Shown here: positions 56,248-64,000 of the stretch, one piece after another
Layout of the letters: every line of letters begins with the position of its first letter
Numbering within the stretch: position 1 is the first letter of the stretch
Assembly: GCA_014802265.1 (NCBI GenBank)
Contig: JAAVCP010000013.1
Coordinates: 1 to 64,000 of the forward strand
Length of the DNA: 64,000 nucleotides
Source: Bacteroides sp.
GTDB lineage: Bacteria; Bacteroidota; Bacteroidia; Bacteroidales; Muribaculaceae
Reading direction: 5' to 3'
The notes under the pieces: model-generated
Told to the model about the DNA's origin: nothing
Databases searched by the model: none
What the model saw: only the letters and a program-made list of their open reading frames with translations
Program-made: the position numbers and the translations under genes

Positions 56248-57663
56248 CTATGATAACTTTTTGAATATCTTTCCTTCCTCTGCCATTCGATTACTAATAG
56301 AATATAAAAGCCCGTTGACAAAAGCACCGCTCTTAGAAGTACTGTATGATTTTGCAATTTCAATATACTCGTTCATACTCACCACTAAGGGGATTTTTGG
56401 GAAATTAACAATTTCAGACAGAGCTGTCATAGTTATCACCACATCCATAAATGCCAAGCGTTCACTGTCCCATTTCTCTGAGACAATTGAATCATCAATA
56501 TATCTCCGATATACATCTTTATTTCTTACCACATCAGAAAATAATCGCTTGCCAAAATTAGCATCTTCCTGATCTTTATACATTGGCAACACAGCATGAC
56601 CCACTCCCCTCTCGTTAATTTCATCATATCTTTTTAGAGTCTTAAGAAGGAAAGTACCTATTATGTCAAGATCATCATTCCAGTATACTGACTTTGTCTC
56701 AAGTGCCTCTATAAAATCCTCGTTATTGAAAATAATATGCTTGAAAATATTTCTCCAAAACTCACAGTCAGTATGGAAGTCAGTTGCCGGGAAATTTATA
56801 TAATCATCATAGATTTCAGAAGATAGAATTTCTTTCAGTAAGGATTCAAGCAGATGTCTATCCTCATCAATCCATGAAATATTATTCTGTTCCACAAAAT
56901 TGATCACTTCATCATCATTTCTTATTGCGTTGACGAGAGCATTCTCAACAAAACGCATGTTGGGATTAAGATCTTCAGATGTGGGGACATACTTCTTTCG
57001 GTTCTCATCAATCTGTAATTCACGCAAATTGGTAAGTTCCACAGGTAGCACTAAAAGTCTAAAATAAAGTTCACGCGCTTTAGACATGCTTATGGCAAGA
57101 GTGCGAAGAGCATCATCTATATTGTCACGTGAGGCATAGAAATGAGTAAATGTACCCTTAATCATATCACGCATACGTTCTATGCCACGTAGAGTGAAAT
57201 TTTCTCGTTTAGAAAAATAGGCATTTAATGTGGGATTGGGTATAATTATAAGGTCAAAAAGGTTCTCCCATATTTTGTCATCCTCGAATTGTCCCTCTTT
57301 ACTATCTTTTAAGAAATTCTTAAAGACCCCACTCTCTTTAACAGCTTCTGCCAATTCATCAACAAGATTTTGCATTGGAAACATGTCATGACGATATTTC
57401 AGTTGAAGAGACTTCAACTTTTCATCGGCAAGAATTTTCTTTATGAACCGTGTGTCATCAAGGGGACGGTAGCCTCCCTTTTTCTCTATTCTCTCCGAAA
57501 TCTTCACCATAAGCATCAGCATATCAAGATAAAGATTATATGCAAACCTCTTCTCCTTAGTAGGAGCAGACGGTTGCGATTCCAACATAAATTGATTGTC
57601 TGTCAGAAGGTAAGAATACAACAACTGGACAACCTTTATTCTTATCAACACACGATTTATCAT
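56248..57663 (-). CDS. nusB: transcription antitermination factor NusB, extended form
   Basis: Binds boxA RNA with NusE during rRNA transcription antitermination. The protein is 471 residues, far longer than the 139 of E. coli and also longer than the roughly 310 typical of Bacteroides. The N-terminus MINRVLIRIKVVQLLYSYLL is the usual Bacteroidetes NusB start, and the C-terminal 130 residues carry the NusB fold (FMDVVITMTALSEIVNFPKI, VSMNEYIEIAKSYSTSKSGA, VNGLLYSISNRMAEEG). The intervening 300 residues are helical and acidic, without other recognised domains. It is preceded by a good promoter on the minus strand. Confidence 0.88.
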   Translation of the reverse strand: MINRVLIRIKVVQLLYSYLLTDNQFMLESQPSAPTKEKRFAYNLYLDMLMLMVKISERIEKKGGYRPLDDTRFIKKILADEKLKSLQLKYRHDMFPMQNLVDELAEAVKESGVFKNFLKDSKEGQFEDDKIWENLFDLIIIPNPTLNAYFSKRENFTLRGIERMRDMIKGTFTHFYASRDNIDDALRTLAISMSKARELYFRLLVLPVELTNLRELQIDENRKKYVPTSEDLNPNMRFVENALVNAIRNDDEVINFVEQNNISWIDEDRHLLESLLKEILSSEIYDDYINFPATDFHTDCEFWRNIFKHIIFNNEDFIEALETKSVYWNDDLDIIGTFLLKTLKRYDEINERGVGHAVLPMYKDQEDANFGKRLFSDVVRNKDVYRRYIDDSIVSEKWDSERLAFMDVVITMTALSEIVNFPKIPLVVSMNEYIEIAKSYSTSKSGAFVNGLLYSISNRMAEEGKIFKKLS

Positions 57664-57739
57664 AACTCTTTATGCTCGTTCGAATTTTGATTATAGTAAT
57701 GTCATGAATCCTCATGGCATCACTGTTTAATTATATTTG

Positions 57740-57771
57740 CAAAATTAGCCCAAAAGAAAATAATAGCCAAA
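57740..57771 (-). promoter_or_regulatory. Bacteroidetes-type promoter of nusB operon
   Basis: Read on the minus strand, TTTG (57771-57768), a 20-bp gap, and TAATTTTG (57747-57740), with about 70 bases of leader before the nusB ATG. Confidence 0.75.
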
Positions 57772-57879
57772 TTTATTACTCAAATTATAAGTAAATGTTA
57801 AAAAATAATTATTCAAATAATATATTTGAACTATCTCCGGACCAAATATAACTTATCTAATTTATTAAATACTGCCAAA

Positions 57880-58635
57880 TTATTCGTTATTAAGACTTGC
57901 ATTCAGACGTTGACGTACTGCCTCATAAAGCATTACCCCTGCCGCTACAGACACATTAAGTGATCCAATGTTTCCCAATATGGGTATTGCTGCAAGAATA
58001 TCACACGCCCTGAGCACTTCAGGGGATAGTCCCGTATCCTCTGCACCCATGATAATTGCTACCGGCACAGTAAAATCAGCGTTAATATATGAGTCTGCAC
58101 CTTTCTCAGAAGCTCCCACTATTAAGTATCCACTATTTTTGAGTCGACGAATTGATGAAAGAATATCTTTCTCTCTACAAACTGGTACATAAAATAACGC
58201 ACCAGCAGATGCTTTCACTGCATCTGAGGTTACTGTGGCACTCCCCTTCTCCGGGATCACTATAAAATCAACCCCAGCACAATCAGCACTCCTGGCAATC
58301 GCTCCGAAATTACGGGCGTCAGTAACACCATCGAGCACCAATGCTAACGGGATCTTACCCTCCTCATACAAAAGTGGAACTATATTATCAAGTTTATGAT
58401 AACCCACAGGAGACATTATTGCAATTGCACCCTGATGGTTTTTCATTGTTATCCGATTCAGTTTTTCCAAAGGGACGCGTTGCACAAGTATATCATATTC
58501 ATTACTCTTAGCAAGTAATTCCTTTGCCAAATCCCCCCCAATTTCACGGCGAATAAGTACCTTGTCTATGGTCTTACCCGACTCTATCGCCTCTATGATG
58601 GCTCTTATACCAAATATATAATCACTCTTTTCCAT
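57880..58635 (-). CDS. rlmB: 23S rRNA (guanosine2251-2'-O)-methyltransferase RlmB
   Basis: A SPOUT/TrmH methyltransferase of 251 residues. The N-terminal substrate-binding part has FGIRAIIEAIESGKTIDKVL; the catalytic knot has GVTDARNFGAIARSADCAGV, VAIIMGAEDTGLSPEVLRAC and IPILGNIGSLNVSVAAGVML. It follows recN by 5 bp and is the last gene of the dnaN-to-rlmB run. Confidence 0.93.
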   Translation of the reverse strand: MEKSDYIFGIRAIIEAIESGKTIDKVLIRREIGGDLAKELLAKSNEYDILVQRVPLEKLNRITMKNHQGAIAIMSPVGYHKLDNIVPLLYEEGKIPLALVLDGVTDARNFGAIARSADCAGVDFIVIPEKGSATVTSDAVKASAGALFYVPVCREKDILSSIRRLKNSGYLIVGASEKGADSYINADFTVPVAIIMGAEDTGLSPEVLRACDILAAIPILGNIGSLNVSVAAGVMLYEAVRQRLNASLNNE

Positions 58636-58640
58636 TTCTA

Positions 58641-60323
58641 TTATTTTTCAAATGATTTTTCTTCACCAAGGAGAACCCGTGCATTCATAAGGGCTGCCTC
58701 ATTGACACTGCTCCCTGACAGCATGCCTGCCAGTTCCTTGATACGTTCTTCGGTATCTAATATTCTGACATGAGAAACAGTTCTCTCCTCATTATCTGTT
58801 TTATAAACTTTGAAGTGACTGTTACCTTTGGCAGCGACCTGCGGTAAATGTGTAATGGTAACGACCTGCATCTCTTTACCCATGTTCCTCATCATTTCTC
58901 CCATTTTATCAGCAATTTCGCCAGATACGCCAGTGTCAACCTCATCAAAAATCACTGTGGGGAGATTCATACATTTTGCCATGATTGACTTTATACTTAA
59001 CATAAGTCTTGCCATTTCACCCCCTGATGCAACTTTAGAAATCGGCTGCATGGGATGATTCTTATTGAAACTACATAAGAAATCTACAGTGTCTTGTCCG
59101 TCAGGGGTAAGTTTCCCTATGGTGAATTCCACTTCAAATTTCATATTGGGTAAACCTAAGGGTAAAGCTATCTCTGTAAGTTTTACACCAAACTCTGCTG
59201 CACCTTTTTTTCTTCTTTCTGATAATAAAGCAGCCTTAGCTTTAAGTTCTTTTCCCAATGTTTTAGCTTCAGCTTCAAGATCTGCTATGTCTACATCTCC
59301 ATTATCAATAGCATCAAGTTTTTGATGAAGATCATTATGAAGCCCTATTAATTCCCTTTCGTCTGTCACCTTAAAACGCTTGATAGCATCATAAATCTGG
59401 TTCATTCGGGCTGTCACTTTTGCGAGACGCGCAGGATCTGAGTTTACACGATCAAGATAATCAGCTATTGTTTCCGAAATGTCTTTAAGTTCAATACGCA
59501 AATTATCAAGACGACGCATTAGATCAGCTCCTCCGTCTTCTTCAAAAAGATTAAGATTAACTTGTTGCAATGTATCGATCACAACAGCAAAATAAGTATT
59601 TATATTATTCTCACCTCCATCAAGATAGGAATATACTTCCCCTAAATCTTCTCTGATTTGGTCTGCATCACTAAGCATATCAAATTCCTGTTCAATTACT
59701 TTAAGTTCACCTTCCTTCGGATGGATTTTATCAAGTTGTTCAAGTTGGAAAACAATAAAATCTCTATTCTCCCTATTTTTTTCAATTCTTTCCTTTATCC
59801 TCTTTATCTTACCTCTTAAAGCTATATATTTTGCAAAATCACTTTTATAATTTGTAAGTAGTTCAGAATTACCGGAATAAGAATCAATAATTGCCAGATA
59901 ACTTGAATGCTGTGACATGAGAACATTGCTATGTTGCGAATGTATATCAACAAGATTCTCCGTTATAGCAGAAAGCGTGGGGAGAGTTACGGGAGTATCA
60001 TTAATGAAGGCACGAGATTTTCCGGATGGGTATATCTCCCTTCTCGCAATGAGCTCATTTTTATTCCATTCTAATCTGTGGACATCAAAAACATTTTTCA
60101 ATGCCGGATCAGGATTTGTGAAATTAGCTTCGATTACAGATTTTCTTGACTTATCAGCAATAGCCTTTGTTTCAGCACGCTCTCCCAGAAGAAGCGATAA
60201 TGCATCTAACATAATTGATTTTCCTGCACCTGTTTCACCGGTTACTATGGTAAAGCCCTGTTGAAAATGTAGGTTTACATTATCAATCAATGCATAATTC
60301 TTTATTATAAGGCTTTCAAGCAT
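58641..60323 (-). CDS. recN: DNA repair protein RecN
   Basis: An SMC-like ATPase for double-strand-break repair, 560 residues. Walker A is IVTGETGAGKSIMLDAL (about residue 30), followed by coiled-coil segments (about 155-375). The C-terminal ABC signature is KVASGGEMARLMLSIK and Walker B is PTVIFDEVDTGVSGEIADKM. I place the start at ATG 60323 (MLESLIIKNYALIDN), as the longer frame runs into the DUF4835 gene. It is 7 bp downstream of that gene. Confidence 0.96.
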   Translation of the reverse strand: MLESLIIKNYALIDNVNLHFQQGFTIVTGETGAGKSIMLDALSLLLGERAETKAIADKSRKSVIEANFTNPDPALKNVFDVHRLEWNKNELIARREIYPSGKSRAFINDTPVTLPTLSAITENLVDIHSQHSNVLMSQHSSYLAIIDSYSGNSELLTNYKSDFAKYIALRGKIKRIKERIEKNRENRDFIVFQLEQLDKIHPKEGELKVIEQEFDMLSDADQIREDLGEVYSYLDGGENNINTYFAVVIDTLQQVNLNLFEEDGGADLMRRLDNLRIELKDISETIADYLDRVNSDPARLAKVTARMNQIYDAIKRFKVTDERELIGLHNDLHQKLDAIDNGDVDIADLEAEAKTLGKELKAKAALLSERRKKGAAEFGVKLTEIALPLGLPNMKFEVEFTIGKLTPDGQDTVDFLCSFNKNHPMQPISKVASGGEMARLMLSIKSIMAKCMNLPTVIFDEVDTGVSGEIADKMGEMMRNMGKEMQVVTITHLPQVAAKGNSHFKVYKTDNEERTVSHVRILDTEERIKELAGMLSGSSVNEAALMNARVLLGEEKSFEK

Positions 60324-60330
60324 TGGTAGT

Positions 60331-61260
60331 TTAATTAGTTTGGTCAGGATTTTTAATCTTGTTAAGTCTTTCCATATCGGTAGGATAAATTGGTTGAAGC
60401 AACTCATATACTTCATCCCTTTCCGATTGTGGAGCTTTGGAATAGACGTTGACTAGTTCATCAAGTTTTGCATCACGGAACATTGATAAAGCCACCGACA
60501 TTGGTGCGCTTTTATAGACAGTTCCTATGGCTTTTATGGCCTCAGTAATCGCTGCTCTTCCTTTGTCTGGACTTGTAACCATTTCATCAAGACCTTTCCG
60601 GTGATATTGATACATCATATCACGAATCATGCTTGTATTACTGTCGGTAAAAGAACTAAGTACTGCACTTCTATTTTTTGTATCTTCAAATGCTCTCCAC
60701 CCCACTTCTCCACTTGATTGAGCCATCTGCACAATTGAGGCTGCTCTATCAAAATATGGTTGACCTCCATTTGGAGAGAAGCTATCGAAGTCAAGAGCCA
60801 AGAAAAGATAGGCATAAAAATTAAGGATACCTGTAAGATTACTATCCCAACTACTCGTATTAAATACAAGAGGATCGCCCTCTCTATATTCAAATTCAAC
60901 CTTGGTGTCTTTAAAGTTCATTAAGGTAGTAGTATAGGTACTATTATAGACAGGTCTGGAAAGTTGCACTTGAATATCTCCTTTTATCCTATCGTCTGCA
61001 TACTCTTTAACCGTTAAAAAGAAACGACATTCAATTTTTTCATTGGGAGCAAATACGGCATTAGTAAATTTATTTTCATTAAAATACTCTGTTATGCTCT
61101 CCTTCAATGACTCAAACACACTTTTATTTGTTCCTTCTATGGAAGAAGTGTTCACTTCAACAGTACATTGTAATTCTTGAGCTGATGCACAAGGTCCTCC
61201 CACTGCAGAAGCCACCATCACTCCTAATCCAATTAACGCTTTATTAATTCTTTTCTTCAT
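60331..61260 (-). CDS. DUF4835 family secreted protein
   Basis: 309 residues with a signal peptide (ALIGLGVMVASAVGGPCASA then QELQC). The mature start QELQCTVEVNTSSIEGTNKS followed by VFESLKESITEYFNENKFT, and later VFEYREGDPLVF-type EFEYREGDPLVFNTSSWDSN with YAYLFLALDFDSFSPNGG, are characteristic of DUF4835. The family is found beside coaBC and recN across Bacteroidetes and has unknown envelope function. Confidence 0.9.
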   Translation of the reverse strand: MKKRINKALIGLGVMVASAVGGPCASAQELQCTVEVNTSSIEGTNKSVFESLKESITEYFNENKFTNAVFAPNEKIECRFFLTVKEYADDRIKGDIQVQLSRPVYNSTYTTTLMNFKDTKVEFEYREGDPLVFNTSSWDSNLTGILNFYAYLFLALDFDSFSPNGGQPYFDRAASIVQMAQSSGEVGWRAFEDTKNRSAVLSSFTDSNTSMIRDMMYQYHRKGLDEMVTSPDKGRAAITEAIKAIGTVYKSAPMSVALSMFRDAKLDELVNVYSKAPQSERDEVYELLQPIYPTDMERLNKIKNPDQTN

Positions 61261-61348
61261 ATTTTAATAACGCAATTGATCGGTCTTATATTGAGAATCT
61301 CCTGCCTTAATATGCAACTATTAACTACCTGTTAATACATTGCAATTA

Positions 61349-62551
61349 TCATTTCTGGGTTAATATTGTATCTATTATATCCTTAGCAACCGTCCTTTTG
61401 GATTTCAAATCAAAAGGAATCAGCTGCCCGTGAGAAGAAATCATAGTGATCTTGTTGGTATCTTTCATAAACCCAGCTTCAGCATCACGAAGAGAGTTTA
61501 AGACGATCCAGTCAAGATTTTTCTTATTTAATTTCTTAAGTGCATTTTCAAGTTCATTATCAGTTTCTAACGCAAATCCTACCATAATCTGACCAGATAA
61601 CTTACGACTACCGAGAGTTGCTGCTATGTCAGGATTTTTAACGAGATGAATAACCATGTCTTCTACTCCTTCTCGCTTAATTTTCTTTTCAGCTACATAG
61701 TCAGGTGCATAGTCTGCAACAGCAGCTGCCAGGATAATAATATCATTATGAGTAAAATTTTCCATACAGGCAGCATGCATCTCTTTAGCAGAGATTACTT
61801 TAATTCTTTTGATATTTTCATATTGAGGAGTCGTCAATGCGACTGGTCCAGTAATAAGTGTGACCTGACCACCACGCACAGCACATTCCTCCGCAATCGC
61901 AAATCCCATCTTTCCACTTGAGTAGTTACCAATGAATCTCACAGGATCTATATTCTCATATGTAGGACCTGCAGTAATCAGAATTTTTTTATCTCTAAGA
62001 CTTTGTGATTTTGCAAAAAAGGATTCTATGGCTTCCACAATCTTATCCGGTTCTTCCATTCTACCTTTTCCAACCAGTCCACTTGCCAACTCACCTGATT
62101 TAGGTTCGATAATAATATTTCCACGTCTCTTAAGAAGTGTTATATTATCCTGAGTGGAAGGATGTTTCCACATGTCAAGATCCATGGCTGGAGCAATCAT
62201 CACCGGTTCTTTAGCTGAAAGATAGGTTGTAATCAACATATTGTCGGCGATGCCATGTGCCATTTTACCAATTGTACAGGCAGTAGCAGGGGCAATCACC
62301 ATAAGGTCTGCCCATAGACCAAGGTCCACATGGCTATGCCATTCTCCCGTATTAGCGGTGAAAAAATCACTTACTACGGGTTTACCACTTAGTGCTGCTA
62401 AAGTGGCAGGAGTAATAAATTCCTTACCATTAGGAGTGATGACTACTTGTACTTCTGCGCCTTTTTTTATAAGAAGGCGCAGAAGGTATGCGGATTTATA
62501 GGCTGCTATTCCACCTGAGATACCAAGCACAATATGTTTTCCTTTAAGCAT
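61349..62551 (-). CDS. coaBC: bifunctional phosphopantothenoylcysteine decarboxylase / phosphopantothenate-cysteine ligase
   Basis: Two consecutive steps of CoA synthesis in one 400-residue protein. The N-terminal flavodoxin-like CoaC half has VLGISGGIAAYKSAYLLRLL, the His in EWHSHVDLGLWADLMVIAPA, and the substrate clamp APAMDLDMWKHP. The C-terminal CoaB half starts at about residue 190 with ILITAGPTYENIDPVRFIGN, YSSGKMGFAIAEE, and NPDIAATLGSRK. coaE lies in the adjacent minus-strand cluster. Confidence 0.96.
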   Translation of the reverse strand: MLKGKHIVLGISGGIAAYKSAYLLRLLIKKGAEVQVVITPNGKEFITPATLAALSGKPVVSDFFTANTGEWHSHVDLGLWADLMVIAPATACTIGKMAHGIADNMLITTYLSAKEPVMIAPAMDLDMWKHPSTQDNITLLKRRGNIIIEPKSGELASGLVGKGRMEEPDKIVEAIESFFAKSQSLRDKKILITAGPTYENIDPVRFIGNYSSGKMGFAIAEECAVRGGQVTLITGPVALTTPQYENIKRIKVISAKEMHAACMENFTHNDIIILAAAVADYAPDYVAEKKIKREGVEDMVIHLVKNPDIAATLGSRKLSGQIMVGFALETDNELENALKKLNKKNLDWIVLNSLRDAEAGFMKDTNKITMISSHGQLIPFDLKSKRTVAKDIIDTILTQK

Positions 62552-62566
62552 GTCTTTCAGATTATT

Positions 62567-63349
62567 TTATTTTTTGCGCTGATATTTATATTTAAGCTGA
62601 CACAGCACATCTTTCGTGTTTTTAGGGAAATCTCCCTGCATAATCCAATCAAAGAAAGATGGTTCGCGTTTAAGCACCTCCTTTACTGCCTTCCCTTTGT
62701 GTTTACCAAAATTAAATACAGGCACATCGTTATCGTCAAGGATAATTCTAGCTGCAAGATCAAGGTTTCTTCCGATAGTAGAGAATTTCGCAAGATACTC
62801 TACATTATTTTGAAGATCGGGATATTTCCGTAATTGTCCAAGAAGCACTTCATAAGTTGCTTGAGTATCTGCCAAAGCACTGTGCGCATCGTCTAGATCT
62901 GCTCCACAATAGAATTTATAAGCAGCCACGAGGGTGCGCTGCTCCATCTTATGAAAGATATTCTGTACATCAATAAAGCGTCTGCCGGAGATATCAAAAT
63001 TAATGCCACACCTGCCAAATTCCTCCATTAAGACAGGCACATCAAATTTATTACTATTATAGCCTGCAATATCACAACCCTCAAAAATATCGAGTAGTGA
63101 CTTTGCAATCTGACGGAAGGTTGGTTCATTTTTTACATCATCATCTGTAATGTGATGAACTGCAGTGCTTGCCGGTGGTATTGGCATTTCGGGATTAAGC
63201 CGTCGTGTCTTTTTTTCCTCATGTCCATCCGGATACACTTTTATAAAAGAAATTTCTACTATTCTATCGTGAGTCACATTGGTGCCTGTGGTCTCAAGAT
63301 CGAAGAATATTATAGGTCTGTCAAGATTTAGTTTTACTTCCTTTTCCAT
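62567..63349 (-). CDS. DnaQ-like 3'-5' exonuclease with ExoX-like C-terminal domain
   Basis: 260 residues. The DEDD exonuclease core is visible: IIFFDLETTGTNVTHDRIVE (DxE), DIAGYNSNKFDVPVLMEEFG (second Asp) and DDAHSALADTQATYEVLLGQ (HxxxxD). The C-terminal 75 residues contain VFNFGKHKGKAVKEVLKREP and FFDWIMQGDFPKNTK, a small module seen in ExoX-like nucleases. It overlaps the dnaN stop by one base, so proofreading or repair near the clamp is plausible. It is not joined to a polymerase. Confidence 0.9.
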   Translation of the reverse strand: MEKEVKLNLDRPIIFFDLETTGTNVTHDRIVEISFIKVYPDGHEEKKTRRLNPEMPIPPASTAVHHITDDDVKNEPTFRQIAKSLLDIFEGCDIAGYNSNKFDVPVLMEEFGRCGINFDISGRRFIDVQNIFHKMEQRTLVAAYKFYCGADLDDAHSALADTQATYEVLLGQLRKYPDLQNNVEYLAKFSTIGRNLDLAARIILDDNDVPVFNFGKHKGKAVKEVLKREPSFFDWIMQGDFPKNTKDVLCQLKYKYQRKK

Positions 63350-64000
63350 TATTCAATAACCTGCATAGGCATCTGTATAGTAACTATATTTTCATTTTTA
63401 TGCTGTTCAAGAGGTTCGAAAACACCTGGACGAGCGGGGTCTGACATACGGACAACTACAACATCTCCTCCTAGATTATTTAAGATCTCAATAGTGAACT
63501 GAGCATTGAATCCAATAGTCATGTCATTACCTTGATATTCACACATCACTTTCTCTTCAGCGGAAGTACCATAGTCCAAGTCTTGTGCTGCCAACCGCAT
63601 GCTACCATGAGTAATTTCAATCTTGACAAGATTAGAAGCTTTGCTTGAAAATATTGCTACCCGTCTCATCGCGTTGAGAAACGCTAAACGATCAACAGTC
63701 ATCGTAAAAGGATTAGATGAGGGAATAACGCGATTATAGTTAGGATAATTTCCTTTGATAAAGCGACATGTAAGAGTAAAGTTTGACATTTCAAATTTTG
63801 CTCCCTTCTCACCAATAGTCACTTTCACATTTTCTTCCTCCTTAGGAAGAACACTACGAAGAATTGATGCGGGTTTCGACGGCATTATAAATCCTCGATT
63901 AACCCCCGGATTAACATTTGTATTGATGTATCTGACAAGTTTATGTGTGTCACTTGCTACAAATGTAATATCGCCTTCATGTATATCCCAATATATACCG
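63349..64000 (-). CDS. dnaN: DNA polymerase III sliding clamp subunit beta, 5' end beyond window
   Basis: The C-terminal part of the beta clamp, about 217 residues in view. The frame stays open to the window edge, and the sequence VASDTHKLVRYINTNV precedes an internal Met, so the gene starts outside. Visible domain 2 and 3 blocks are FIMPSKPASILRSVL, FIKGNYPNYNRVIPSSNPF, AMRRVAIFSSKASNLVKI and the end FEPLEQHKNENIVTIQMPMQ. It is the first visible gene of the coaBC/recN operon. Confidence 0.95.
   Translation of the reverse strand, partial: GIYWDIHEGDITFVASDTHKLVRYINTNVNPGVNRGFIMPSKPASILRSVLPKEEENVKVTIGEKGAKFEMSNFTLTCRFIKGNYPNYNRVIPSSNPFTMTVDRLAFLNAMRRVAIFSSKASNLVKIEITHGSMRLAAQDLDYGTSAEEKVMCEYQGNDMTIGFNAQFTIEILNNLGGDVVVVRMSDPARPGVFEPLEQHKNENIVTIQMPMQVIE

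Overview
The window looks like a chromosomal piece of a host-associated Bacteroidales bacterium, probably Muribaculaceae or a close relative. The grounds are the low GC content, Bacteroidetes-type promoters (TTTG, about 20 bp, TAnnTTTG), Bacteroidales-specific families (DUF4491, DUF1599, DUF5606, DUF4835, a BT_3928-like DoxX fusion, long NusB, RprX/RprY), the 665-residue urocanate hydratase, and the cluster dnaN / exonuclease / coaBC / DUF4835 / recN / rlmB. The genus assignment is inference.

Positions 1-6125 hold no intact gene. They contain three decaying copies of a roughly 0.5-kb non-coding repeat with a conserved hairpin, a frameshifted IS5-family transposase, two different IS630-family transposase wrecks in opposite orientation, a perfect 25-bp inverted repeat, an unidentified coding remnant, and an internally deleted IS4-type element that still has both terminal inverted repeats and an ATAC target duplication. 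A GNAT-type acetyltransferase follows.

Positions 7600-27600 are mostly housekeeping: YraN, nadC, rlmH, a DoxX-type membrane protein with a DUF1599 protein, the agmatine-to-putrescine pair aguA-aguB, alaS, rsmG, an MBL-fold hydrolase, two secreted proteins, a thioredoxin, glutamine synthetase, a clostripain-like lipoprotein / MscS channel / ThiF-like E1 operon, and the rprX-rprY two-component system.

Positions 27687-34745 hold an acyltransferase and then a TPP-riboswitch-controlled thiamine operon (thiD, thiS, TenI/ThiE-like, thiE, thiG, thiC, thiH). Promoter, riboswitch and attenuator are all visible. thiF is absent from the operon, and the separate ThiF-like gene at 21735 could supply that step. 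Superoxide dismutase follows, then a hutU-hutI-hutH histidine-degradation operon that lacks the formiminoglutamate-processing genes.

Positions 40558-43825 form an ECF sigma factor operon: sigma factor, candidate membrane anti-sigma, small secreted protein, and two tandem paralogous outer-membrane barrel proteins. This is the least understood intact gene set here. It is followed by a tricorn-type protease, dnaE, thioredoxin and two uncharacterised genes.

The right end (53684-64000) is densely packed on the minus strand: DUF5606, and nusB-yajC-ybbR-coaE, and dnaN (cut by the window edge)-exonuclease-coaBC-DUF4835-recN-rlmB. I saw no rRNA, tRNA, CRISPR array or complete mobile element. I saw no clearly novel defence or biosynthetic system. 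The best candidates for something undescribed are the hairpin-bearing repeat at the left end and the sigma-factor/twin-barrel operon.
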